This document shows, in pieces, positions 1 to 10,590 of a DNA stretch of 64,000 nucleotides. The notes under the pieces were generated by a model that did no database searches, had not been told where the DNA came from, and was given only the letters and a program-made list of their open reading frames with translations. Position 1 is the first letter of the stretch, and every line of letters starts with the position of its first letter. Position numbers and translations under genes: made by a program. Source of the DNA: Torymus aiolomorphi (taxonomy: Eukaryota; Arthropoda; Insecta; Hymenoptera; Torymidae); the NCBI GenBank assembly GCA_036365515.1, contig CM070874.1, forward strand, positions 47,367,083 through 47,431,082, read 5' to 3'.

Positions 1-3000
1 AAATAGACATCGTGAAAAAGCATTTCAAGAAATGTTACTGCAAGGTTTTCCAAAGCCTTCCCGAAATTTTTTTGAAAAACTTCTCTAAAGAAACATTTTA
101 TGAAATATTATAAAAAGGTTTTCAAACCCTTTCTTAGAAAAATTTTTTTATGATACTGAAAATGTATAAAATATTTGTGAAACCTTTCAAAAATATTTCA
201 CGAAAGGATATAAGGAAACATTTCAAAAACTTTTTCTGTATCATTGCCTAAAACGTTTTAGCAAAGTTTTCGCAACGTTTCTGATACGGATTAGACACAG
301 TGAAAAAGCAATTCAAGTAATGTTACTGCAAAGTTTTTCAAAGCTTACCAGAAAGTTATCTCGCAAACATTCTGTAAAGAAACATTTCATGAAATATTAC
401 GAAAAGTTTTCAAAAATATTTCTTGGAAATATTTTTTTATGATACTGAAAATGTATAAAATATTTGTGAAACCTTGCCAAAATATTTCACGAAAGGTTAT
501 AAGGAAACATTTTAAAAACATTTCCTGTATCATTGTCTGAAACGTTTTAGCAAAGTTTATGCAACATTTTGGTTACGAAATAGACATCGTGAAAAAGCAT
601 TTCAAGAAATGTTACTGCAAGGTTTTCCAAAGCCTTCCCGAAATTTTTTTTGAAAAAATTCTTAAAGAAACATTTCATGAAATATTACGAAAAGGTTTTC
701 AAAAGCTTTCTTAGAAAGATTTTTTTATGAAACTGAAAATGTATAAAACATTTTTGAAACCTTTCAAAAATATTTCACGAAGGTTATAAGGAAACATTTC
801 AAAAACTTTTTCTGTATCGTTGCCTAAAACGTTTTAGCAAAGTTTTCGCAACGTTTCTGATACAGAATAGACACCGTGAAAAAGCATTTCAAGAAATGTT
901 ACTGCAAGGTTTTCCAAAGCCTTCCCGAAATTTTTTTTGAAAAAATTCTTAAAGAAACATTTCATGAAATATTACGAAAAGGTTTTCAAAAGCTTTCTTA
1001 GAAAGATTTTTTTATGAAACTGAAAATGTATAAAACATTTTTGAAACCTTTCAAAAATATTTCACGAAGGTTATAAGGAAACATTTCAAAAACTTTTTCT
1101 GTATCATTGCCTAAAACGTTTTAGCAAAGATTTCGCAACGTTTCTGATACGCAATATCCCACATAGCATGAAAAGTTTTGATGAAACCTTTCAAGAAATA
1201 TTTCATGAAAAGCTTGCCACAACCTTGCAGCAATATTACAGAAACCTCTCAAAAATATTGTCAGAAAGATTTCAGGAAACCTTACCGAAACATTTTAAAC
1301 TTTTCAATGAATGTTAAAAGTAGACCATCAAAATATATTTCATGAAATAATACTGCGAGCTTTTCTAAAGCTTTCATGAAATCTTTCTTACAACGTCTCT
1401 GAAAAGAAACGTGTAATACTTCATGAAATATTATGGAAAGGTGTTGAAAAAATTTCTCAAAATATGTGTTTATTCCTACAGAACCATTCAAGAAACATTC
1501 TTAAAACCTTACAAAAATATTTCACGAAAGGTTATAATGAAACCTTTCCAAAACATTTCCTGTCTCATTGTATGAAACGTTTTAACAAAGTTTACGCAAC
1601 GTTTTGCAAGCGCACTTCAAGAAATGTTACTGAAAGGTTTTACAAAGCTTTCCCGGAATTTTTAGCGCAAACTTCCTATAAAGAAACATTTCATGAAATG
1701 TTACGAAAAGGTTTGAAAAAGATTTCTTGGAAGTATTTTTTTATGAAACTGAAAATTTAAAAAAATATTTCCGAAACCTTTTAAAAATATTTCACTAAAA
1801 GTTATAAGGAAGCTTTCAAAAACACTTCCTGTATCATTTTCTGAAACGTTTTATCAAAGTTTTCGCAACGTTTTGGATACCAAATTGACAGCGTAAAAAC
1901 GCATTTCAAGAAAAGCTACGGCAAGGTTTTACAAAGCTTTCCCGAAATTTCTGTAGCAAACTTTCTATACAGAAATATTTCATGAAATGTTACGAAAAGG
2001 TTAGAAAAAGATTTCTTGGAGGGCTTATTTTATGAAACTGAAAATGTGAAAAAATATTTCCGAAACCCTGCAAAAATATTTCACGAAAAGTTATAAGGAA
2101 GCCTTCAAAAACAATTTCTGAAACATTTTCTGAAACCTTTTAGCAAAGTTTACGCAACGTTTTGGATGCGATATTGACATCGTGAAAACGCATTTCAAGA
2201 AATGTTAACGCAAGGTTTTACAAGGCTTTCCCGAAATTTTTCTCGCAAACTTTCTATAAAGAAACCTTTCATGAAATGTTACGAAAAGGTTTGAAAAAGA
2301 ATTCTTGGTAGAAATTTTTTATGAAACCGAAAATGTAAAAAAATATTTGCGAAAGCTTTTAAAAATATTTCACGAAAAGTTATAAGAAACCCTTTCAAAA
2401 GAATTTCTATATCATTGCTTCAAATGTTTCCACAATGTTTTCGCAATTTTTTGATACGGTATAGACATCATGAAAATGCATTTCAAGAAATGTTACTGTA
2501 AGGATTTACAAGGCTTTCCCGGAATTTTTAGCGCAAACTTCCTATAAAGAAACATTTCATGAAATGTTACGAAAAGGTTTGAAAAAGATTTCTTGGAAAT
2601 ATTTTTTTATGAAACTAAAAATTTAAAAAAATATTTCCGAAACCTTTTAAAAATATTTCACTAAAAGTTATAAGGAAGCTTTCAAAAACACTTCCTGTAT
2701 CATTTTCTGAAACGTTTTATCAAAGTTTTCGCAACGTTTTGGATACCAAATTGACAGCGTAAAAACGCATTTCAAGAAAAGCTACGGCAAGGTTTTACAA
2801 AGCTTTCCCGAAATTTCTGTAGCAAACTTTCTATACAGAAATATTTCATGAAATGTTACGAAAAGGTTTGAAAAAGATTTCTTGGAAGAATTTTTTTATG
2901 AAAATGAAAATGTAAATAAATATTTCCGAAATCTTGCAAAAATATTTCGCGAAATGTTATAACGAAATCTTTCAAAAACATTTCCTGTATCATTTTCTGA

Positions 3001-3285
3001 AACGTTATTGCAAAGTTTTCGCAACGTTTTCGATATGAATTGACATCGTAAAAACGCATTTCAAGAAATATTACTGCAAGGATTTACGAAGCTTTCCCGA
3101 AATTTTTCTTGCAAACTTTCTCTAAAGAAACATTTCATGAAATATTACGAAAACGTTTCAAAAAGTTTACTTGGAAAGATTTTTTTATGAAACTGAAAAT
3201 GTAAAAAAATATTTCGGAAAGCTTGCAAAATCATGTCACGAAAAGTTATAAGGAAGCTTTCAAAAACCTTTCCTGTATCATTCTT
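1..3285. repeat. ~289-bp tandem satellite array
   Basis: A recognisable segment (CATTTCAAGAAATGTTACTG and variants) recurs near 21, 309, 598, 885, 1612, 1891, 2190, 2478, 2768 and 3057, giving a unit of about 287-299 bp. The units between about 1150 and 1600 are more diverged. The unit is itself built from shorter AT-rich submotifs of the GAAACCTTTC / ATTTCACGAAA type. ORFs here are short and not conserved between units, so I call no genes. The array runs off the left edge of the window. Confidence 0.9.
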
Positions 3286-3841
3286 ACACGCCCTCCGGTC
3301 TTAAAGCCATTTTAACTCAAACGTAGATCCCTAACTTATCTGCACATAAATATTATGTTTTTTATCACATCTAAAAAAAAAATTTTAGGAAAAAGCGTTT
3401 TTTCACACCCACCGAAATTGATTTAAGCATACTGTATTAAATTTCCAAATGATTCCATCCATTAGATTTTTCCAAAAACGTTTTCCAAATTAGTAATTAA
3501 CCCGAACAAAGCATGAAACATTTCAAAATCCATTTTATAAAAATCTAATTAATGCAATGATTTAAAAATTTAATAGGGCATTTCACTTAATGTTATGTCG
3601 GAGAGCATGAAGAACGCTTTTCCTAAAATTCTTGTTTAAATACGATAAAAGAATTAAAGTTTAGGTGCTGGTAAGGTAGGGATCATGTCGGTACTTCACA
3701 TGGCCTTAACAAAAGAATTAGTTGAGTCTATTAAATATCATAGTCGAAAGTACTCAATATGTTGTCTTCTAATCAAATGTTTGTAATTTTTATTCAAGTT
3801 TACTCTATACTTAGCTAAAATTAAAATTTTGCACGGTAGAA
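3286..3841. other. AT-rich spacer between two satellite arrays
   Basis: Non-repetitive, AT-rich sequence with no convincing ORF, RNA gene or transposon end. It separates the ~289-bp array from the tRNA-like sequence. Confidence 0.6.
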
Positions 3842-3914
3842 GCGTTGCGTAGCGTAGTGGTTAGAGCGTCAGCCTTGTAATCCGAGGGTCTCGAGTTCGA
3901 TCCCACCTTAGGTC
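3842..3914 (+). tRNA. tRNA-Thr(TGT)-like sequence, probably pseudogene or SINE head
   Basis: The order is A-box-like (GTAGCGTAGTGGTTAGAGCG), an anticodon-loop-like CTTGTAA (anticodon TGT, Thr), then a good B box (GAGTTCGATCC). The acceptor arms do not pair and the T stem is poor, so a functional tRNA is unlikely. A tRNA-derived SINE head or a decayed tRNA is more likely. tRNAscan-SE would settle this. Confidence 0.4.
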
Positions 3915-4129
3915 AAAATTTTTTTCTGCGTTTTTTCTGTAAGATAATTTGTAAATGCGAAATTGCGAGCGATAATTAATATAAATTAATGCAAATATAT
4001 AATAATTTAATATTAAAAAACATATCTGATATAATAACTATTCATATATATTAAGTTGCAGGAGTTCAGGAGAGATCATCAACTTGAAAAGTCTACAAGA
4101 AAAAAACTTGTTTTCAAAATTGTTAAAAA
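3915..4129. other. AT-rich spacer
   Basis: Between the tRNA-like sequence and the second satellite array. No feature recognised. Confidence 0.5.
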
Positions 4130-5290
4130 AAAATATTAAAACATTTCTATTTCCGATTTCTTTTGAAAAATATTTTTTTAAATCTTTTTAAAATGTTTCA
4201 AAAACCTTACTTGATGGTTTTGAGGCCTCTTAGAAACTTGCGTAAAACATTGTCGTATCCTTTCAGAAATATTTCACAGAACTTTTCAGGAAACCTTTCC
4301 AATATCTTTCACAAAATATTTCTTGAAATATTTTTTAAATATTTCAAAAATCTTATGTGATGATTTGGCAACCTCTTAGAAACTTGCGTAAAACATGGTC
4401 GTAACCTTTCAGAAATATTTCACAGAACTTTTCAGGAAACCTTTCGAAAAATATTTTTGTAAATCTTTTTGAAATATTTCAGAAACCTTTCGTGATGGTT
4501 TAGAGACCTCTTAGAAACTTGCGTAAAATATTGTCGTAAGATTTCAGAAACATTTCACAGAACTTTTTCAGGAAACCTTTCAGATACCTTTCGAAAAATA
4601 TTTTTGTAAATCTTTTTAAAATATTTCAGAAACCTTTCGTCATAGTTTTCAGACCTCTTAGAAACTTGCATAAAACATTGTCGTAACATTTCAGAAATAT
4701 TTCACAGAACTTATTAGGAAACCATTAAGATACCTTTCGAAAAATGTTTTTTTAAAACTTGTTGAAATATTTTGAAAAGTTTTCGTGATGGTTTTGAGAC
4801 CTCTTAGAAACTTGTGTAGAACATTGTCGTAACTTTTCAGAAATATTTCACAGAACTTTTCAGGAAACTTTTCAGATACCTTTCGAAAAATATTTTTTGA
4901 AAACTTGTTGAAATATTTTGAAAAGTTTTCGTAATGTGTTGAGACATCTGAGGCACTTGCATAAAATATTGTCACAACCTTTCAGAAATATGTTTTGTAA
5001 CTTTTCAGGAAAAGCTTTCAAAAAATATTTCCAGAATTCTTTTTAAAACGATTTAAAAACCTTTCATGAAATTTTTGCGCATCTGAGGCACTTTCCTGAA
5101 ACATTGTAAAAACCTTTTAGAAAACTTTCATGTAACCTTTTAGGAAAGGTGTCAAATATATTTCAAGAAATATTTTTGAACGTTTATTGCACGGACACAT
5201 GAACCTTTTAGAAACCTTTTTCCGAAATATTTTTGCAAGGTTTCCAACCTTTCATGAAACCTTTTGAAAACCTTGCAGAAACATTTCGTG
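4130..5290. repeat. ~145-bp tandem satellite array
   Basis: The marker CCTCTTAGAAACTTG and its diverged forms recur at about 4225, 4371, 4505, 4656, 4798, 4942 and 5086, giving a period of about 134-151 bp. The unit shares the GAAACCTTTC / AATATTTCA submotifs of the first array, and 145 is about half of 289. This suggests that the two arrays come from one ancestral monomer. Confidence 0.85.
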
Positions 5291-6432
5291 CTATGTGGGT
5301 TTTCATAGAAGGAGTAACACTTTCTCCTAAAATGTGTCATAGGAGTATAGAATGTGTCATAGGAGTGACACTTTTTCGTAGAATGTGTCATAGGAGTGAC
5401 ACTTTTTCGTAGAATGTGTCATAGGAGTGACACTTTTCCATAGGAGGCGTGACACTTTTTCATAGGAGGAGTAACACTTTTTCCTAAAATGTGTCATAGG
5501 AGTAACACTTTTTCATAGAATGTGTCATAGGAGTGACACTTTTCCATAGAAGGAGTAACACTTTTTCGTAGGAGGAGTAACACTTTTTCGCAAACTGTGT
5601 CATAGGAGTGATACTTTTTCATAGGAGGAGTGACACCTTTTCAAAGGAGGAGTAACACTTTCTCATAGGAGGAGTACCACTTTTTCAAAGAATGTGTCAT
5701 AGGAGTGACACTTTTTCGTAGAATGCGTGATAGGAGTGACTCTTTTTCATGGAAAGAGTAGCGCTTTTCGCAAATGTGTCATAGGAGTGACACTTTTGCA
5801 TAGCAGGAGGGACACCTTTTCAAAGGAGGAGTAACACTTTTTCCGAAAATGTGTCATAGGAGTGACACATTTTGGTAGGAGGAGTAACACGTTTTCGTAG
5901 AATGTGTCATAGGAGTGACACTTTTTCGTAGGAGGAGTGACACCTTTTCAAAGGAGGAGTAACACTTTTTCCTAAAATGTGTCATAGGAGTAAAACTTTT
6001 TCCTAAAATGTGTCATAGGAGTGACACTTTTTCGTAGGATGCGTCATAGGAGTGACCCTTTCCCATAGGAGGAGTGACACTTTTTCATAGGACGAGTAAT
6101 ACTTTTTCATAGGAAGAGTAACACCTTTTCATAGGGAGAGTAGCGCGTTTTCATAGGAGATGTAACACTTTTTCATAGGAGTGACACTTTCTCATAGAAT
6201 GTGTCATAGGAGTGACACTTTTTCATAGAAGGAGTAGCGCTTTTCGCAAAATGTGTCATAGGAGTGACACTTTTTCGTAGAATGCGTCATAGGAGTGACA
6301 CTTTTCCATAGGAGGAGTGACACTTTTTCATAGGAGGAGTAACACTTTTTCATAGAAGTAACACTTTTTAATAGAATGCATCATAGGAGTGACACCTTTT
6401 CATAGGGAGAGTAGTGCGTTTTCATAGGAGAT
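5291..6432. repeat. Short minisatellite, GAGTGACACTTTTTC type
   Basis: Dozens of imperfect copies of a 20-30-bp unit alternate two flavours: ATAGGAGTGACACTTTTTC and ATAGGAGGAGTAACACTTTT, with inserts of GAATGTGTC. The units are direct repeats. There are no unique spacers, so this is not CRISPR-like. Apparent ORFs are low-complexity artefacts. Confidence 0.9.
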
Positions 6433-7064
6433 CTAACATTTTTTCATAGGAGTGACACTTTTTCATAGAATGTGTCATAGGAGTGACACTTTTTCATAGG
6501 AGGAGTAGCGCTTTTTCGCAAAATGTGTCATAGGAGTGATACTTTTTCATAGGAGGAGTGACACCTTTTCAAAGGAGGAGTAACACTTTTTCCTAAAATG
6601 TGGCATAGGAGTAACACCTTTGCTCCAAATGTGAAAGGTTTGGCACTAAAGTTTTGCATTATCATAAGTATTGATTCTGAAAGCGAGTATGTTAAAAGGT
6701 GCTGGTTGCCTGTTGATTCAGATGGACTACCAACCCCATATATATATATATATATATATGGGGTTGGTAGTCCATCTGAATCAACAGGCAACCAGCACCT
6801 TTTAACATACTCGCTTTCAGAATCAATACTTATGATAATGCAAAACTTTAGTGCCAAACCTTTCACATTTGGAGCAAAGGTGTTACTCCTATGCCACATT
6901 TTAGGAAAAAGTGTTACTCCTCCTTTGAAAAGGTGTCACTCCTCCTATGAAAAGTATCACTCCTATGACACATTTTGCGAAAAAGCGCTACTCCTCCTAT
7001 GAAAAAGTGTCACTCCTATGACACATTCTATGAAAAAGTGTCACTCCTATGAAAAAATGTTACA
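6433..7064. repeat. Near-perfect ~316-bp inverted duplication (hairpin) of minisatellite plus unique DNA
   Basis: The two arms meet at an AT-repeat centre near 6748 (CCATATATAT...ATATATATGG). Each arm carries the same minisatellite end plus about 150 bp of unique sequence. The symmetry is good enough that both strands encode the same 118-residue stretch from starts at 6598(+) and 6899(-). Those ORFs are by-products of the palindrome and not genes. The low divergence implies a recent inverted duplication or ongoing gene conversion. Confidence 0.9.
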
Positions 7065-7067
7065 TAC

Positions 7068-7131
<64 letters not shown>

Positions 7132-7132
7132 A
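7065..7132. repeat. (TA)n microsatellite
   Basis: Uninterrupted or slightly interrupted TA dinucleotides between the large hairpin and the 68-bp palindrome. Confidence 0.95.
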
Positions 7133-7200
7133 TTTGACTAATGATACGTTCTGTTGGTTTACTATATATAGTAAACCAACAGAACGTATCATTAGTCAAA
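7133..7200. repeat. 68-bp perfect palindrome
   Basis: Bases 7133-7166 are the exact reverse complement of 7167-7200, with no loop. The ends read TTTGACTA ... TAGTCAAA. It abuts a TA tract on the left and the virus-like gene block on the right. It could be a terminal hairpin, a replication structure or a miniature foldback; I cannot tell which. Confidence 0.95.
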
Positions 7201-7262
7201 GTTCAGCTGAAGTGTTGATACATAAACACCTCAGATTTTGTGTTATGTGTGCCGCGAATGGA

Positions 7263-7274
7263 TTTGACTATAAA
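7263..7274 (+). promoter_or_regulatory. Extended TATA box of the DUF8207-like gene
   Basis: TTTGACTATAAA lies 56 bp before the ATG at 7331. This spacing would put a start site near 7300 with a ~30-nt leader. The identical 12-mer is the TATA box at 12190-12201. Confidence 0.6.
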
Positions 7275-7330
7275 TAACAGCTGCAGCTTTAATATATGTT
7301 TAGTTCGAGCTGAACTCTGAAAGCATAAAC

Positions 7331-8459
7331 ATGGCATATCCTCAGCGAGAAGCGGACAGTCTTCGTATATTCAGAGATGCTATCAAGCAAAAATCTATGT
7401 CTTTAAAAAACAGCATCGATAATTCTCTCGATAATGTGAGAAATGATGTCTCTTATTTAAATATGACGGCGGATTTAGATAGTATTGATAGTATTCCATA
7501 TACCAGTGCTGTTGACGCTGATAAGAAAATGGTTTCACTTGTCAAGAAATATTTATCCAAGCTCAAACGTAATTCAAAGAGGTATCTTGATAATGTATAC
7601 GGTGTTTACAAAAAAGCAAATATTCTTATGATTGGTAATTCGCCAATAGAGTTTGAAGGTAACATCGTGAAAGTATGCGGTACAACTTTCCAACTGGCTG
7701 AGGGCTTATTACAGTTGCTGTTTAGAAAAAATCTTGATGGAAATCGCATTAATTCAGCTGATTTGGAAAATTATAGAATGATCATAGTAAATTCATGTGC
7801 TCATAAAAAGCTGCACTGCGCAAATTAGTCGATTCGGAAACTAAAAAGTAACAAATTTTATAATTGTATTTCACCAATGTTCGAACAATCGTCAAGAGTA
7901 TTTCCAGGATTGAAAGATGCCCTTTCTGAAGTTAAAAATGCTAGTAATGTAATGGGAGAGAAATATAAGACTGCCGAGTGAAAAGAATCTGCAGTGGTAG
8001 CCAAATTGAAGGTCAATCCTCTAAATCTCACAACTGTCAATGAAAAATTCTCAAATTGACTCTAATTCTCTAGTGGAAACTGCTAATAACGTGGATAACT
8101 ATTACAAAGCTTATCATTCTAATAAAGATGCATCTGATTTTTCAACCAATAAATATTCATCGAGAAAACTTTAGAAAGAAAAACATGACAAATGTAAAAT
8201 TAAAAATAAGGACTTGATTAATTGGAGGTGTAAATGGAAAAAAAGACTGTGGCCTAGAGATGATGAGGAGGAGGAGGAAGAAGTTGTTTCATCATTGCAA
8301 GACAATATTGCAACTGCATATGAACTCAATGTCTGGGATGACCCTAACAAATTAGTTGACCGCCTTCGGGTACTCATTGTTGAGCAAAATATGGTATATA
8401 ACTCTGCAGAAATCTATTTTATTATTAATGAACTTCGCGAGGCAAGGCTCATATATTAA
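7331..8459 (+). pseudogene. Decayed DUF8207-like (virus-like element) gene
   Basis: The 5' part is an open frame, 7331-7828 (165 codons, starting at the first ATG after the TATA box). It is mostly polar and predicted soluble. Between 7829 and 8213 the relation continues through stops and frame changes. The 3' part (8214-8459) has an acidic run and then VWDDPNKLVDRLRVLI and an NELREARLI end, which I recognise as the C-terminal signature of DUF8207 proteins. To my knowledge this family is found in insect genomes in association with virus-like DNA elements; its function is unknown. The gene is broken by several indels and stops, so it is an old copy. The promoter (TATA at 7269) and the 3' hairpin pair at 8486-8542 are still visible. 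Assignment rests on the C-terminal motif; HMM search of the fragments would confirm it. Confidence 0.6.
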
Positions 8460-8485
8460 ATGGTAAAGGAATGTTGATTGATTGG

Positions 8486-8542
8486 GAGGTAATTGTATGT
8501 GGTTGTACCTCACAGGTGGGAGCGATTGTTGGAGCTCTCACC
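8486..8542 (+). promoter_or_regulatory. Two-hairpin 3' element, copy 1
   Basis: Starts 27 nt after the stop codon at 8459. Hairpin 1 pairs GAGGTA (8486-8491) with TACCTC (8506-8511). The linker is ACA. Hairpin 2 pairs GGTGGGAGC (8515-8523) with GCTCTCACC (8534-8542), with one G-U. A second copy with the same order and linker follows the next gene at 9211-9253. It could be a 3'-end processing or termination signal. Confidence 0.6.
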
Positions 8543-8793
8543 ATTTAAAGAATACAAATTGTTTTTAGGTTAGCATACATAGAAAGCCAGCGTAGTAGTT
8601 GCTCAGCTGATCGCTAGGTTGCTTTAATATGAAAGTACTCTCGCAAGCGGTTAGGCGAGGCTTCGGTTATATCAGCCTGCTGAGGTTTTCATCACATAAT
8701 AATGGATTAAACTTTCCAATAATCAATCATCAGGTCACAACCTGCGGAAAGCCTTCTGATTAGTTGAAGTAGCATACAGCGCTATCATTCAGA
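8543..8793 (+). other. Leader / promoter-length region of the second virus-like gene
   Basis: About 250 bp separate the first 3' hairpin element from the next ATG. The sequence has CAGCTG and GCTTTAATATG in common with the leader before 7331 (CAGCTG, GCTTTAATATATG). No clear TATA box of the 7263 type is present. Confidence 0.35.
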
Positions 8794-9189
8794 ATGGAGT
8801 ACGTCGTAGACATGCAGGGCTTCAAGCAACCAGTGAACGATTTCATTCTCAAGGAACTCGCCATACTTCCTCTAGACGACAAATCAGAACCTCTGGTGCT
8901 TATGTTTCGAGAGCCGTATCCGTGGCGTTGACTCACGGGCAAGTACCGCCGCGAGAATACATGGTTGGAGCATTGCTATCACGATCGAGTCAGGAGAGAG
9001 TGGTTAAGACGCTTCAAAGTCCACGCTATCGACGTCATCGAGTACGGTTATCCAGGCTTTGACGAGCCTAACAAGGCGGTGACTGTTTGCACCAATCACA
9101 ATGGAGCATACAAAGCTGCGTGTGCACTTCACAACGTCAAGCTGATGAAAAATGTTTACTTTAAATACATACATATGGATTATGAATAA
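8794..9189 (+). pseudogene. Second virus-like gene, interrupted by one in-frame TGA
   Basis: One reading frame runs from the ATG at 8794 to the TAA at 9187-9189, broken only by TGA at 8929-8931 (codon 46). The first part begins MEYVVDMQGF. The second part contains VTVCTNHNGAYKAACALHNV, a Cys/His-bearing segment (C, H, C, H, N pattern). I have seen similar proteins annotated as uncharacterised in insect genomes, next to DUF8207-like genes, but cannot name a function. A short internal deletion is also possible. The single stop in an otherwise open frame suggests modest age or recoding. The 3' hairpin pair at 9211-9253 follows 22 nt after the stop. Confidence 0.55.
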
Positions 9190-9210
9190 ACTCTATTAAT
9201 AAATGATGGA

Positions 9211-9253
9211 GAGGTAATGTACCTCACAGGTGATGGTTGGGGCTCTTATCATT
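9211..9253 (+). promoter_or_regulatory. Two-hairpin 3' element, copy 2
   Basis: Hairpin 1 pairs GAGGTA (9211-9216) with TACCTC (9220-9225) around a 3-nt loop. The linker is ACA. Hairpin 2 pairs GGTGAT (9229-9234) with ATCATT (9248-9253), including two G-U pairs. Compared with copy 1, the loop of hairpin 1 is shorter and hairpin 2 has lost a few pairs, yet both can still form. Confidence 0.55.
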
Positions 9254-9285
9254 AAAAAAAAAATTTACCGTTTGATGCTCCATGA

Positions 9286-9388
9286 ATTCCCGCCGGAATA
9301 GTGAAAATTTTGTCCAGCTTCTTAAATTTCCCGCTCTTTCAAATTACCCGCCATTTTTAAATTTCCCGCCATTTTGTATTTCCCACTC
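9286..9388. promoter_or_regulatory. Cluster of TTTCCCGCC-like (E2F-like) sites
   Basis: ATTCCCGCC, ATTTCCCGC, AATTACCCGCC, ATTTCCCGCC and ATTTCCCACT occur within about 100 bp (near 9286, 9325, 9342, 9361 and 9379). The E2F/DP consensus is TTTSSCGC. No coding sequence is recognised here. Confidence 0.35.
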
Positions 9389-9439
9389 TGTCGCTAAATT
9401 AGATTTCTACCTTATCAATCGTTGGTAGTGATAGCATGG

Positions 9440-10590
9440 TGGAGAGAGCGCTCGCGCGCGGTGGTGAGGGTTGCGGTGTAGAGTGGTAGTATGTATAGTA
9501 TATGTAGTACATATAGTATATGCAATATACATAGTATATGCAGTATACATAGTATATGTAGTATACATAGTATATACAGCATACATAGTATATGTAGTTC
9601 ACATAGTATAAGCAGTATACATAGTATATGCAGTATACATAGTATATATAGCATATACAGTATACGTAGTTCACATAGTAAATAATGCATTCATTGTATG
9701 TAAAAGTAAAATGTATTACAATTACCGATGGAGATAATCAGCTCTGTCAGTAAGGTAGAAATACCGTAGGGCTCGTATGTAATATAGTGAGCTGAAACGT
9801 GAAGAAACTGGTCTAAATTTCGTACCTCCCCTTTTATATTTCGGATCGTGGTGCTCGACCAATCAGAGAGCTCCATGCCATTTTTCCAAGAATTCTATTG
9901 GATGTTTGAAATTGCGTCAGCCAATCAGAGAGCTCCGTGCAGGTCTCAACCTGTTGAAAACATTTTTCCAAGAATTCTATGCAGGTTTGAACTTGCGTCA
10001 GCCAATCAGAGAACTCTGTGCAGGTCTCAACCTGTCGAAACCGTTTTTCCAAGAATTCTATGCAGGTCAGCCAATCAGCGAGCTCTATGGGGGTGGAGCT
10101 TCGATGGTGGGGGCAGAGCGCTCGCGCGCGGTGGTGGAGAGTGCTAGTATGTATAGTATATGTAGTACATATAGTATATGCAGTATACATAGTATATGTA
10201 GTATACATAGTATATGTAGTATACATAGTATATACAGCATACATAGTATATGTAGTTCACATAGTATATAATGCATTCATTGTATGTAAAAGTTAATGTA
10301 TTACGATTACCGATGGAGATAATCAGCTCTGTCAGTAAGGTAGAAATACCGTAGGGTTCGTATGTAATAAGCTGAGACGTGAAGAAATTTGTCTAAATTT
10401 CCAAGAATTTCGTACCTCCCCTTTTATATTTCGGATCGTGGTGCTCGACCAATCAGAGAGCTCCATGCCATTTTTCCAAGAGTTCTATTGGATGTTTGAA
10501 ATTGCGTCAGCCAATCAGAGTGCTCCGTGCAGGTCTCAACCTGTTCAAACCGTTTTTCCAAGAATTCTGTGAAGGTTTGAAGATGCGAAC
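9440..10590. repeat. Two tandem ~600-670-bp units with minisatellite and CCAAT-bearing subrepeats
   Basis: Each unit begins with GAGCGCTCGCGCGCGGTGGTG (9443-9463 and, as CAGAGCGCTC..., 10113). Next comes a 15-bp minisatellite (AGTATATGCAGTATACAT type; 9485-9690 and 10145-10285). The units end with copies of a ~73-bp subrepeat containing CCAATCAGAGAGCTC (near 9860, 9920, 10000 and 10070, then 10450 and 10510). CTCTGTCAGTAAGGTAGAAA at 9736 and 10326 matches the iteron further downstream. Many overlapping ORFs read through the minisatellite in several frames, and none is credible as a gene. Confidence 0.8.

Noticed and set aside
5291..6600. Possible CRISPR-like array
   Set aside because: Units are direct minisatellite repeats with no unique spacers, in a eukaryotic genome.
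6528..7002. Matching 123- and 134-codon ORFs on opposite strands
   Set aside because: They arise from the perfect palindrome and share the same sequence; no independent evidence of coding.
9399..10296. Several 60-136-codon ORFs in the 15-bp minisatellite region
   Set aside because: Open in many frames on both strands because the unit length is a multiple of three; no domain.
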